Shown here: piece by piece, positions 1-8,001 of the stretch
Position numbering within the stretch: the stretch's first letter is position 1
Layout of the letters: the number at the start of each line of letters is the position of its first letter
IMG/VR virus record: IMGVR_UViG_3300029914_001569
Span: 1 to 22,786 of that record
Strand: one strand, 5' to 3'
DNA from: a virus
DNA: 22,786 nt
Translations under genes and position numbers: made by a program
Notes under the pieces: generated by a model
What the model was told of the DNA's origin: nothing
The model's input: only the letters and a program-made list of their open reading frames with translations
Database searches by the model: none

Positions 1-195
1 TTAGGGGTGGCAGAACTGGGGGCGTTTGTGGTGGCGGAGGGTGCGCCAGAGCGAGCGGTGACAGGTCTCGGCCGAGAGTTGGAAATTGATCTGCGCGAAC
101 GGTTCCAGGAGGGCTTCGAACCGCGCCGTATTGGAATGAAAAACAGCGCGGTCGAGGTCGTCGATCCGGGCGCAGAGGCGGTCGGACTCCACCAT
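1..195 (-). CDS. Hypothetical 64-residue protein downstream of the fibre gene
   Basis: Small ORF beginning MVESDRLCARIDDLD and ending at the window edge with a TAA stop. I chose the ATG at 195 because an AAGAGG Shine-Dalgarno-like run lies just upstream; the reading frame is open further but has no better start. The product is mostly helical-looking and polar, rich in His and Arg at its C-terminus, with no membrane segment or recognisable motif. It follows the long fibre-like gene on the same strand by about 40 bases, so it may be cotranscribed with it. By position it could be a fibre accessory or assembly protein, but nothing in the sequence shows this. Confidence 0.5.
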   Translation of the reverse strand: MVESDRLCARIDDLDRAVFHSNTARFEALLEPFAQINFQLSAETCHRSLWRTLRHHKRPQFCHP

Positions 196-236
196 CGCCG
201 CCTCTTTCTTGTGGTGGTTGTGGTTCACCGCAGCGG

Positions 237-3200
237 CTAAAAATCTTCTTCTGCCCATTGAACTAAGGCGCATGCCCCTCCTCCATCCTTACCAGCGACA
301 TAACCCACCCCTGGGAAATATTCACCTGTAACTACGCGGTAGTACCAATTGGGCGGGATAATCGCCGACAGCGTGGTGGTTGCGTTGTAGCCTCCACCGC
401 TAACGATGGACGCGGATGGGCCTATCATCCATGGACCTGAGGAAGTCGTGCTGATAAGTTCTAGGTGAATCGTGCATGCAGCTTGATCGGTCGCAGTGAC
501 GTAAATAGCGCGATGGAATGGGTACTGGCTTAAATAGTTAGTGTTGTAGATCTTTGACGTTGGCGAAAAGTTGGCAATGACAGCAGCGATACCGCTCTCA
601 GTGATATTCCCGTTTGCATCAAAGGCAGCATAGTCGCCAGGAGTGCCTGAACCGTCGCTCATTTGGACTGCGGAGCCATTACCATGAGCGTTGATGACCC
701 CGGTACCACCCTCTGCCACTGGCAATGCTAGCTGTAATCCCGTTATCGCAGTGATCGTTGAATTGGGGCCACTCACCACCGAGCATCCGGTGGCGGCTGT
801 GCAGGCACTACTACCGCCAACCGTGAGCGCGGGGACAGCTACGACAGCCGCGCCTGTAGAGCCGGTGTGGGTGAAGGTCAAAGTGCTTGTAGGGTTGGCT
901 CCAGAGCTGAGTACGCTTTGTGCGCTCCACGTATCAAGAGCATCTTGCGTCCCATTGAAGTAGCTTCCAAGAAAGCCATACGCGAAGGAGCCGTAATTAG
1001 TATAATTGTTAGCCAGACCCAGAGAATACTCAGTGAAACCAACAGAATTTAATATGTAGGTAGTCCCATCTTGTAGATGAGAGCACCCAGTCAGTTTTTG
1101 GGCTGATCCCGCCAGCGGAATGCAACCGGCCCCTAGGCCAGATATACCGCTCGAATGATTATTTAATTGCTCTACAGTGACAGGGTCGGTGGGGGCTACG
1201 CCATCCGGTAGATTATGGATCGGGCCTCCGCCCATATCCACAGAGCCACCACCAAAAGAAATATCTCCGCCATTCAGAAACATCTGAGTTCCGCCAGTTA
1301 GGTTAAACGTGATGCCGTCCCCGGATGTTACATTCCCCAGACCATCAATCTGAAAGTAGCCAGAGGCAAATACTGCAGCCCCAGTTCTAGGGTCAAACTG
1401 AACGTACGCATTTGAATCTATGCCATCAAAACCAAGCAACATGCCATTTGTAGGGTTGATGCCCCAGTAGCCCGCAAGATTGCTATTATTGCAAAAGACG
1501 GCTGCTCCCTGAACGTAGACACTGATGTTGGTCCCGTATACATCCTGTTCCATGCATCGGGTGCCAGAAAACACGGGGTATACGCCGGGATTACCGGAAG
1601 CTGTCTCGGATAGGGGTTGGCCATCTGTGGCATCTATCAGCCAGATGTTCTGATGAGAGTCCACACCCCAGTAATTCAGATCAACCCCTCCTACACCTGA
1701 GGTTCCAGTGGTGACACAGGGCTGACCATACAGCACAGTCAGCGTCAAGGGAGCCCCCGCCCAATCTACCGTGGTGCAGGATTGGCTACTGCTAGTATGG
1801 GCATCCACGTATTGCTTAGTGGCAGCCTGCAACGCAACAGTTGGGTCTGCTGGCAGGGTGATCGGGCCTGTCACTGCGCCGCCTGTATTCGGCAGTGCCC
1901 ACGTACTGTAATTCCCCGAATTCAGCAGGGTGTACCAAGAATTCCATGTAGAATCGATTCCAGACCGTAGGTTGATAAATGGGATTCCCCCGGCGTTGTG
2001 CGATTGACTATTGAAGGACATCTGGTAAGAAGCATCTCCAGTACTGGCGGTAGTGCCGAACCAAGGAGTAACTGTCATCAGGCCGGAATAGTTTCCCCCG
2101 CCCCCAGCTGCACCTGCTTCCACAAATTCAAAATCAATAGACTGCTGGTGGCTTGTAGGTAGGTTAGTGTTGGGATTTCGATCCGTATCTGGCAGAGTGG
2201 ATAAAAACCTAGAACTTCCCGTTGTACTCTGATTGAGCTGCGGAATCAGAGAGGCCGCAACCATTCCACTGCTCAGGTTATTGGCGTTGGCTGAGAATGT
2301 CTCGGCCATGTTTAGTGCGTTCTGGGCCGTGTTTGCAGCATCGAAGGCCGAAGTATTTTGATATGCCGCTGAACCAAGAGTCGGAGTCCCGCTCACCTGA
2401 GAGTAGGCCACCTGAGCGCAGGTGAGCCCGCTGGCTGTCGTCGCCGTTCCGTATTGGCCAGAGGTGCAGGTTCCCGGAGCGGCTTTTGCCGCCGCCGCGC
2501 CAGATACATCGAAGGCTGAGGTGCTTTGCTGTGCCGCCGAGCCAAGGCCTAGATTTGTGCGCGCTGTACTCGCACTGGACACATCGCTCAGATTGTTGGC
2601 TGGGTTGAGCGGCGCAAAGCCGAGCGATGCTTGCTTGCTATTTAGCTGATTCTGGATTGAGCTTGTCGCATCTTCGTAGCTCATCGTCGCGGGGCTTACA
2701 CCATCCACCGTTTTATTGGTGAGGGTCTGAGTGTCAGATAAGTTAACAATTGCTGATGAATTGACTGTACTGCCTGTCGCTGCTGAGAGGGACCCACTGA
2801 ATATGCCATGGGTAGCCTGCAACGTGCCACTAGCGTCTCCATTGACTCCGACGTTTACTACACCGGCTGAGGGACTGGCTAGAGTGGTGTTGTTTGGTAA
2901 AACGAAATACTCTCCGGTCTGGATGTTGGCACTTGTGGTATATATCAAACCCCAAGATCTAAGCCCGTTTGATAGCAATAGTTGATCTTGCAGCATAAGT
3001 CCTGCACTCCACGAAGAGTTCGGAGGGCCTTCATACATACCACCGTAGTTGGCGATATGTAGACTCATGTTGCACATAGCACAAGCCGAAAAGGAAGTCA
3101 CCACGCCGTAGATGCCAGACCCAGCACTTAGATACGATAAGCCCCCCACGGAGTGAACACCTCTGACGATAGTTCCGCCGAATGTGTCGTTGGCCACATT

Positions 3201-5438
3201 TGTCGTGGTTATAGCGGTGTAGCAGATCTCCTCATTTCGGACAGCAATGCAGCCGGGTACAGGGTATCCAGTGATAGTCGCAGTCGTCACTACCGGGACT
3301 GCCGCAGAGGGATAGGCGTTTATCGCCGTCAGCAAGGTCAGCCACGCGGTTGACGTGAAGGGCGCATGGTACTGATCGTGATTGGGGCAAGCATAGCCAG
3401 AACAGGATGCCGCCTGCACGAATGCGTCGGTGGCTATAGCTGCGCTGCTATCCCCAGCGGCCTGTGTAGCACCGGTGCTGCCCGTGAGGAGGGCTACTGG
3501 CTCACTCGGGGTAATAATCCCGTTCGCATCACTCAGATGGGCGCAGCCGGGTATGGTCCCAGATGATCCGGCCAGCGGGATGCAGTTGGCGGCCAAACCG
3601 GAGATCAGGCCGGGGGCCGAGGTGATCGCAGCGGGAAGTGCGGTTCCGGTCAGTGTGGCGGCGGGAGCGACCACCGGACTGGTCGTGATGCTCGTCACCC
3701 GCCCCTTGCCATCTGCGGTAACGGTTGGGATCGCCGTGGACGAGCCATACGCTCCGACCGTGGTGTTTACTGTCGCCAACGCGATCCCGCAGCCTGAATT
3801 GGCCACATCCCCGAGGAATGCGGGGAGCTGGTTACAGGCCAACGTATTAGTCAGATCGGAGAATCCCAAATTGACCACGCCGATATGGCCATTGACGCTC
3901 TGCACGGGCGCGGCAGGCGTGAGAATCATCTGCCAGTTTGTCAAGGTTATTGCTGGCTCATGCTGTAGGATGAAGCTCTCATTGGTGTCGGAGCGGATGG
4001 CCACATCGCCAATGTCCGCTGGAAGGGCGAGTTGCGAGGCCTGCGACGTGACCACGTAGGTTGTGTCGATGGCTACGGGAGGTAACTCCCCCGTCGGAAG
4101 CAGGCCATTTGCGTCCAACGAGGCCACGCCATTCGGAGCACCCTTTTGCGCCATAGGAATTGCTGCATTGGCAGTGGTCTGCGCTGCCGCCGCGTTGCTC
4201 AGCGCGGAGCTCGCCGTACTCTGTGCCGAGGCTGCATTAGCAACCCCGAGATTAGCTTGTGTCTGCGCGGTCACGGCGTTGGCCAGAGCAGCGTTGGCAG
4301 CAGCCTGCGCGGCAGCAGCGTTGGTAACGCCAAGGTTGGCTGTAGTCTGTGCCGTAGCGGCAGCGGTGTTGGCGGTTTCCGCCGATGTGCTGGCGGAGTC
4401 AGCCGTGCTCTGTGCCGTCGCAGCCGCAGTCGCCGCAGCCGTCGCTGTGCCTTGCGCGCCATTCGCAGTGGCCTGCGCTGTAGCGGCGGATGCGCTGGCA
4501 GTGGCAGCGTTGGCGATCCCCGTCTGTGCATCGGACTCAGCGGCGTTGGAAGCGGCCTGCGCGGCAGCGGCATTGGTAACGCCAAGGTTGGCGGTTGTCT
4601 GTGCGGTGGTGGCAGCGGCGTTGGCGGTTGCTGCCGATGTTCCAGTGGAGTCAGCTGTACTTTGTGCCGTAGCAGCCGCACCCGCAGCCGCCGTCGCTGT
4701 CCCTTGCGCGGCAACCGCAGCGGCCTGCGCTATTGCAGCGGATGCGCTAGCGGCAGCCGCGTTGGCGATCCCCGTCTGCGCGTCGGCCTCAGCGGCGTTG
4801 GCAGCGGCCTGCGCCGCAGCCATGGCTGCGCCCTGACCAATAGGGATAAATACCCCGGAGAAACAGACGCTCTCGGCTGCAATTCCGGCGTTGACGCGGA
4901 TGTCGATGGCGGGTGCGATGCAGCTCGTCGGCGCGCTGCCCGTTCCTGTGGTGAAAGTGAAGGCGTCCGACGTGGGTGCGATGCTGGGCGGAACGTAGCT
5001 ACCCAGTGACCAGCTCGTGCCACCAATGCCGTAGATTAGCCCCAGGTCGGCGCCAACCTCCGAGGTGCTGGTTCCCGATGCGGCGGTCACGCCGACGCCG
5101 TACGGGCCGGGCGTGGCCGCTCCGGGATAGATTGTGATGTCGTAGGCGTGTCCCGGAGCGGAGTCGGTCAGCGCGTTGGGTACGCTCAGCGCGCCGGTCA
5201 GTGAGCCGTTGACCAGCGTCTGGCAGAAGGGCCATCCGGCGAGATACATCGTCCCAGCCGAAGACGTGACAGAGATGGAATTGTTGTACTTGTCGACGGC
5301 GGACAGGCAGATCGTTCCGTTTACGGATACAGAGGCCACGTTGACGCTTGTCGCCGTAATGGTGGTCATCGCCTGGGGGAAGGCGGGAAGCGCGGCGAGG
5401 GTGAGCAGAACGAGCAGCGGCAAACGGCAGAATCGCAT
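237..5438 (-). CDS. Giant secreted tail-fibre-like protein with alanine-rich repeats
   Basis: Protein of about 1733 residues. It begins with a typical Sec signal peptide (MRFCRLPLLVLLTLAALPAF, predicted cut near residue 23). A beta-rich head of about 190 residues follows, then an Ala/Thr/Gln/Asn-rich stretch at roughly residues 210-440 built on 84-residue repeats, which is probably coiled coil. The rest is a long shaft with phage-fibre signatures: a 'LTNKTVDGV' motif, 'ATKQYVDAH', and several 'GLAANCIPLAGS'-type repeats. The C-terminus is compact and beta-rich. I prefer the ATG at 5438, which starts the signal peptide; a TTG at 5465 would add nine residues and neither start has a strong ribosome site. 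A signal peptide is unusual for a virion fibre, so this may be a surface adhesin or receptor-masking protein expressed from the prophage. It lies just downstream of the early operon; no separate promoter was identified. Confidence 0.85.
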   Translation of the reverse strand: MRFCRLPLLVLLTLAALPAFPQAMTTITATSVNVASVSVNGTICLSAVDKYNNSISVTSSAGTMYLAGWPFCQTLVNGSLTGALSVPNALTDSAPGHAYDITIYPGAATPGPYGVGVTAASGTSTSEVGADLGLIYGIGGTSWSLGSYVPPSIAPTSDAFTFTTGTGSAPTSCIAPAIDIRVNAGIAAESVCFSGVFIPIGQGAAMAAAQAAANAAEADAQTGIANAAAASASAAIAQAAAVAAQGTATAAAGAAATAQSTADSTGTSAATANAAATTAQTTANLGVTNAAAAQAASNAAESDAQTGIANAATASASAATAQATANGAQGTATAAATAAATAQSTADSASTSAETANTAAATAQTTANLGVTNAAAAQAAANAALANAVTAQTQANLGVANAASAQSTASSALSNAAAAQTTANAAIPMAQKGAPNGVASLDANGLLPTGELPPVAIDTTYVVTSQASQLALPADIGDVAIRSDTNESFILQHEPAITLTNWQMILTPAAPVQSVNGHIGVVNLGFSDLTNTLACNQLPAFLGDVANSGCGIALATVNTTVGAYGSSTAIPTVTADGKGRVTSITTSPVVAPAATLTGTALPAAITSAPGLISGLAANCIPLAGSSGTIPGCAHLSDANGIITPSEPVALLTGSTGATQAAGDSSAAIATDAFVQAASCSGYACPNHDQYHAPFTSTAWLTLLTAINAYPSAAVPVVTTATITGYPVPGCIAVRNEEICYTAITTTNVANDTFGGTIVRGVHSVGGLSYLSAGSGIYGVVTSFSACAMCNMSLHIANYGGMYEGPPNSSWSAGLMLQDQLLLSNGLRSWGLIYTTSANIQTGEYFVLPNNTTLASPSAGVVNVGVNGDASGTLQATHGIFSGSLSAATGSTVNSSAIVNLSDTQTLTNKTVDGVSPATMSYEDATSSIQNQLNSKQASLGFAPLNPANNLSDVSSASTARTNLGLGSAAQQSTSAFDVSGAAAAKAAPGTCTSGQYGTATTASGLTCAQVAYSQVSGTPTLGSAAYQNTSAFDAANTAQNALNMAETFSANANNLSSGMVAASLIPQLNQSTTGSSRFLSTLPDTDRNPNTNLPTSHQQSIDFEFVEAGAAGGGGNYSGLMTVTPWFGTTASTGDASYQMSFNSQSHNAGGIPFINLRSGIDSTWNSWYTLLNSGNYSTWALPNTGGAVTGPITLPADPTVALQAATKQYVDAHTSSSQSCTTVDWAGAPLTLTVLYGQPCVTTGTSGVGGVDLNYWGVDSHQNIWLIDATDGQPLSETASGNPGVYPVFSGTRCMEQDVYGTNISVYVQGAAVFCNNSNLAGYWGINPTNGMLLGFDGIDSNAYVQFDPRTGAAVFASGYFQIDGLGNVTSGDGITFNLTGGTQMFLNGGDISFGGGSVDMGGGPIHNLPDGVAPTDPVTVEQLNNHSSGISGLGAGCIPLAGSAQKLTGCSHLQDGTTYILNSVGFTEYSLGLANNYTNYGSFAYGFLGSYFNGTQDALDTWSAQSVLSSGANPTSTLTFTHTGSTGAAVVAVPALTVGGSSACTAATGCSVVSGPNSTITAITGLQLALPVAEGGTGVINAHGNGSAVQMSDGSGTPGDYAAFDANGNITESGIAAVIANFSPTSKIYNTNYLSQYPFHRAIYVTATDQAACTIHLELISTTSSGPWMIGPSASIVSGGGYNATTTLSAIIPPNWYYRVVTGEYFPGVGYVAGKDGGGACALVQWAEEDF
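4296..4799 (-). repeat. Two tandem 252-bp repeats inside the fibre gene
   Basis: Two successive imperfect copies (4548-4799 and 4296-4547), each encoding 84 residues. Both start NAAE(A/S)DAQTG and share blocks such as AQGTATAAA and TTANLGVTNAAAAQ. 84 is exactly 12 heptads, which fits a coiled-coil shaft that grows in whole turns. A degenerate partial copy continues downstream to about 4150. The repeat also produces long antisense ORFs with no coding meaning. Confidence 0.85.
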
Positions 5439-5468
5439 GCTTGCAGTGTGCCGCGAGCGAGGCAAAAA

Positions 5469-6023
5469 TCAGCGCGAAGATGCACCGTGATGGAAGGATG
5501 TCCTGGCCTGCGCGTGGAGCGATGCAATGTACCGTTCGAGCGAGGGACGGTGGATGCGCCACGGGCATTTAATGTGACCGTTCCGGATCTTGTAGGCGAC
5601 TAGCTTGCCCTCGTCGATCAACCCGATGCAGGCTCCCACCGAGCAATCGAGAATTGCGCAGGTCTCGGGCACACCGATGGTCTCGTCGAGCGGGAACGGC
5701 AGCAGGTCGCGATCGCGCATGCGTCCGAGGCGAGGCTTCGCGGAGCAGGCCGAGATGCCGAACTCGACGCGCAGCTTGTTGCAGAAATCGACGACCGAGT
5801 CATACTCGATGCGCCGTCCGCTGGGGCCGCAAAAACTGCGAAAGGCTTTTTCGTGGATCATGCGACGCATGGTGCGCGGGTCGATGCCCAGAATGCGTTG
5901 CAGGCGCTTGAGGTCGATCTGCGCCGATCCCTGAAAGGGCAGCTCCAGCTTGGGCGCGCACTCTGCTGGATGGAACTCGGCGAATAACTCGAATTGGCTG
6001 TAGTGCTGGCAATGAGGCATCAT
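5469..6023 (-). CDS. Two-domain DNA-binding protein in the Mor position
   Basis: 184 residues, starting MMPHCQHYSQ. Two helix-turn-helix-like segments can be seen: residues about 36-90 (IDLKRLQRILGIDPRTMRRM followed by a basic GPSGRRIEYD wing), and residues about 112-165 (IGVPETCAILDCSVGACIGL, then a KIRNGHIKCPWRIHRPSLERYI tail resembling excisionase/MerR-like winged domains). It is the last gene of the early operon, just after the GemA-like gene. In Mu that place is held by Mor, the activator of middle transcription. I see no Mor-family sequence, so a role as middle/late activator is positional inference. It could also be a general phage regulator or an excisionase-like accessory factor. Confidence 0.7.
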   Translation of the reverse strand: MMPHCQHYSQFELFAEFHPAECAPKLELPFQGSAQIDLKRLQRILGIDPRTMRRMIHEKAFRSFCGPSGRRIEYDSVVDFCNKLRVEFGISACSAKPRLGRMRDRDLLPFPLDETIGVPETCAILDCSVGACIGLIDEGKLVAYKIRNGHIKCPWRIHRPSLERYIASLHAQARTSFHHGASSR

Positions 6024-6029
6024 GGCGGG

Positions 6030-6542
6030 TTAGCTGGCTGCAAGCTGCTCCTTCCGTGCGGATATATTTTTCAGCGACCAGTAGAGCTTGTTGACGTCGC
6101 CCAGAGTGCGAATCTCCATGCGCCCCTTCAGCGGGCTTTTGCTGGAGCGCAGAAAGGCCTCCAGCCGCGTCGTGTCCCAACCCAGCCGCGTCATCTGCTG
6201 CTGGATGAGGGTGAGGTCGCTGGGCGATGCTATCGTCACCTCGGCGTGGATCTGGTCGTGGCGGCCCTCGGTGCCCGCCTTCTGCGCGGAGTAGCGGTCG
6301 ACCGGACGGACGCGGCGCGGCGTCTTCGACGGCACCTTGTTGCCGACGATGCGCTGTAGCCCGTCGATCAGCTGGATGCCCTCCTCGACGCTGAGATCGC
6401 TGAAGCTGGCGATGCGCCGCTTGATGCTCGTCGATGCCCAAGCAAGGCGATCCGCCCGCGACGCACCCGCATCCAGTGAGTGAGCCTCGAACTGCTTGTA
6501 CAGCACCTGCAAGCGGCGAAGGGCGGCATTGGTTATCTTCAT
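6030..6542 (-). CDS. GemA/Gp16-like phage regulatory protein
   Basis: 170 residues, MKITNAALRRLQVLYKQFEA at the N-terminus. The core at about residues 28-66 (RLAWASTSIKRRIASFSDLS, then EEGIQLIDGLQ) resembles the GemA/Mu gp16 family, which has a basic helical segment, an 'S..dLs..E...liD.L' motif and a C-terminal helical part. In Mu, GemA modulates host gene expression and supercoiling. The start overlaps the stop of the upstream gene (ATGA), and a GAAGGGG ribosome site precedes it. Position after the replication genes and before the putative regulator matches the Mu order gemA-mor. The family call is from memory of the pattern and is moderate. Confidence 0.6.
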   Translation of the reverse strand: MKITNAALRRLQVLYKQFEAHSLDAGASRADRLAWASTSIKRRIASFSDLSVEEGIQLIDGLQRIVGNKVPSKTPRRVRPVDRYSAQKAGTEGRHDQIHAEVTIASPSDLTLIQQQMTRLGWDTTRLEAFLRSSKSPLKGRMEIRTLGDVNKLYWSLKNISARKEQLAAS

Positions 6543-7255
6543 AACGAGGCCCCTTCGACTTCGTCGCGCATCAACTTCTCAACGCAGAAGAGAAGGCACT
6601 CGGGTGAGCAGACACGCAGGCGGATGCATCCTAGTTTGGTCTTTAAGTGGACAAATAGATACGAATCTGAAGTTTTCTCACAGGCTATGCAATGGAGCGT
6701 GTTATGCCTTTGCAGCCAACTCTTGTAGTTATGGTTGAGCGATTTTCGTCTTGCGTCCGCGCGTTGGCTTGCAGCTTCCGTCGCAGTTTCCGCAGGTACA
6801 GATGTGGGCTGTATGCAGCAGTTTGAGTGCTGCTTCGATAGCTTCGGCTCGGGCGGTGCGCTTACGCTCGTTGTAGTCTTCGCGCTTGTGGTTGTTACTG
6901 CAAAATCTGTCAAGCCGTCCTCTGACGGCAGCTTTGCATCCGGGCCGTTGACACTGTCGAGCCATTCCTGCGTGCCTTCTTTCTGTTGCTGATGCATGTG
7001 CGCACCGAGGATGCCATACCCTGCAATGTCTGCGTAGGGTGTCTCGCCGAATGCGTCGGCGTCTGTGGCGATCCGCATCTGCTTGTCGAAGATCCGCACC
7101 AATAGAAGCGCGTTGTTGTACTGCTCCGGCTGGAGTCCGGCGGGATAGAGCAGCGCAAGAAACTTTCCCGCTTTGGCAAAACTGCTGCCATAGGCTGCAT
7201 TCTTGCTCTGTACCAATTCGCCGATCTCGATTCCCAACTGCGCGAATGTCTTCAC
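6539..7255 (-). CDS. DUF1599 / nucleotide-modification-associated (Nmad1-like) protein with C-terminal Cys-rich tail
   Basis: 238 residues from a GTG at 7255, preceded by a strong GGAGGGG site; the frame is open further upstream but encodes the preceding small gene in another frame. Residues about 1-75 carry the pattern K-N-x-x-Y-G-x-S-F, then R-I-x-D-K-x-x-R, then E-T-P-Y-x-D-x-A-G-Y, which matches the DUF1599/Nmad1 family linked to phage base modification. Residues about 110-165 form a Thr/Ser/Pro-rich linker of poor coding character. The last 60 residues hold Cys pairs (CIAC, CSPEC) that suggest a zinc finger. The middle part overlaps a better-looking ORF in another frame (6729-6965), so a frameshift or a wrong gene model is possible. 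The stop overlaps the next start. Confidence 0.65.
   Translation of the reverse strand: MKTFAQLGIEIGELVQSKNAAYGSSFAKAGKFLALLYPAGLQPEQYNNALLLVRIFDKQMRIATDADAFGETPYADIAGYGILGAHMHQQQKEGTQEWLDSVNGPDAKLPSEDGLTDFAVTTTSAKTTTSVSAPPEPKLSKQHSNCCIQPTSVPAETATEAASQRADARRKSLNHNYKSWLQRHNTLHCIACEKTSDSYLFVHLKTKLGCIRLRVCSPECLLFCVEKLMRDEVEGASL
6729..6965 (-). CDS. Possible nested Cys-rich 78-residue ORF
   Basis: ORF in a second frame inside the DUF1599-like gene, starting MARQCQRPGCKAAVRG and ending RGRKTKIAQP. Its composition looks like real protein: two Cys pairs near the N-terminus (CQRPGC, FCSNNH), a charged helix with Arg/Glu/Ala, then a CTCGNCDGSC cluster and a basic tail. Its third codon positions are visibly richer in G/C than the overlapping frame, whose product here is low-complexity. 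A CAGGA just before the ATG could serve as ribosome site. It may be an independent overlapping zinc-binding gene, or the true continuation of the upstream gene after a frameshift. Confidence 0.4.
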   Translation of the reverse strand: MARQCQRPGCKAAVRGRLDRFCSNNHKREDYNERKRTARAEAIEAALKLLHTAHICTCGNCDGSCKPTRGRKTKIAQP

Positions 7256-7371
7256 TTTGTCCCCTCCAACGCGTTCTTGACGCGGATTCCAACGGCGAGC
7301 GCGACGCAGACTGCAACGACGGCGTAGCAGAGCCAACCATAACGCAGCGCATTCATGATCGCGCAGATCAT
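7252..7371 (-). CDS. Small single-span membrane protein (39 residues)
   Basis: Short gene fitted exactly between two neighbours by stop-start overlaps. Its ATG overlaps the TGA of the zinc-ribbon gene at 7368 (ATGA), and its own TGA overlaps the GTG start of the DUF1599-like gene (GTGA). The product starts MICAIMNALRYGWLCYAVV and continues as one hydrophobic helix (residues about 13-30), ending in a basic KNALEGTK tail. An internal ATG six residues in is an alternative start. The tight fit in a chain of coupled genes is the main evidence that it is translated. Function unknown. Confidence 0.65.
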   Translation of the reverse strand: MICAIMNALRYGWLCYAVVAVCVALAVGIRVKNALEGTK

Positions 7372-7700
7372 GGCTGCGAGGCCGCTAAGTTCCATTGCTC
7401 GGCATCGCTGCGCCACAGCTTGTTGCGCAGGGAGCGTACATCGCTCTCCAGATTTGACTCCTGCCGCGTGGCTCCTTCAGCCGAGCGCATGAGCGGCTTG
7501 ACGGCCTGTACCTTCGGGCAGGTGGTCAAATGGACGATGGCGGCAGAGGATAGGTACGGCATCGGATTCATGGGGAGGCTCTTGCCGTGGGTGGTGGTCC
7601 ACCACTCGATGGCCGCGCCGCAGTTCTTGCACGTCGCGACGCTGGTGCGGGTGTACATCATGCGCTCCATCTGCTGGCGCGTCTTGGGGAACTCAGCCAC
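7368..7700 (-). CDS. Zinc-ribbon phage protein
   Basis: 110 residues from a GTG at 7700 with a GGAGG site 6 bases upstream; the start lies inside the end of the previous gene by 8 bases. A probable zinc site is made by CKNC (residues about 22-25) and H-L-T-T-C (about 58-62), enclosing a W-W-T-T-T-H-G-K-S-L-P-M-N-P stretch. Small phage proteins with the plan 'CxxCGA.I.W..T..GK..P.d...HfaTCP' are common in high-GC phages. The C-terminal half is charged and helical. Role unknown; binding of DNA, RNA or a protein partner is plausible. Confidence 0.7.
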   Translation of the reverse strand: MAEFPKTRQQMERMMYTRTSVATCKNCGAAIEWWTTTHGKSLPMNPMPYLSSAAIVHLTTCPKVQAVKPLMRSAEGATRQESNLESDVRSLRNKLWRSDAEQWNLAASQP

Positions 7701-8001
7701 GGGAGGCCTCCTTCTCTTCGCGCTCTGTCTGGCGAGCTGCATCGCGCGCATGACGAGCCTTAGCCTTGTCGTAGCGGAGCGACGCTTTCCCCCGCGCCGT
7801 ATGAGACCAGGGGCGTTCCACGCGCGATCCGGTCTGGCGCGGCGCGCCCACCACGGCATGGCAGGCCGGACAATCGACTCGCCGGAACGAATTCTCAACC
7901 ACCGCGCGGAAGGCATCCGACTCTTTAGCGCACGGTTCACAGTACGCACTCAACCCGACACTGGGCCGCTTTCCGCACGAGAAGCACTTATACCCATTCA
8001 T
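7693..8001 (-). CDS. Zinc-finger protein with basic helical tail
   Basis: 102 residues from the ATG at 8001 (a GTG one codon upstream is also possible; the GGAGG spacing favours ATG). The N-terminus MNGYKCFSCGKRPSVGLSAY contains CFSC, followed by CEPC, a plausible four-Cys zinc knuckle; a third pair, CPAC, comes at about residues 44-47. The C-terminal third is strongly basic (KASLRYDKAKARHARDAARQ), suited to nucleic-acid binding. The start overlaps the stop of the winged-helix gene and the stop overlaps the next start. Function unknown. Confidence 0.7.
   Translation of the reverse strand: MNGYKCFSCGKRPSVGLSAYCEPCAKESDAFRAVVENSFRRVDCPACHAVVGAPRQTGSRVERPWSHTARGKASLRYDKAKARHARDAARQTEREEKEASRG

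Noticed and set aside
4150-4830. Possible CRISPR or satellite array
   Set aside because: Repeats are long, contiguous, protein-coding and heptad-phased, without spacers.
4063-4836. Long Ala-rich plus-strand ORF
   Set aside because: Antisense shadow of the 252-bp coiled-coil repeats in the fibre gene; low complexity, no ribosome site.
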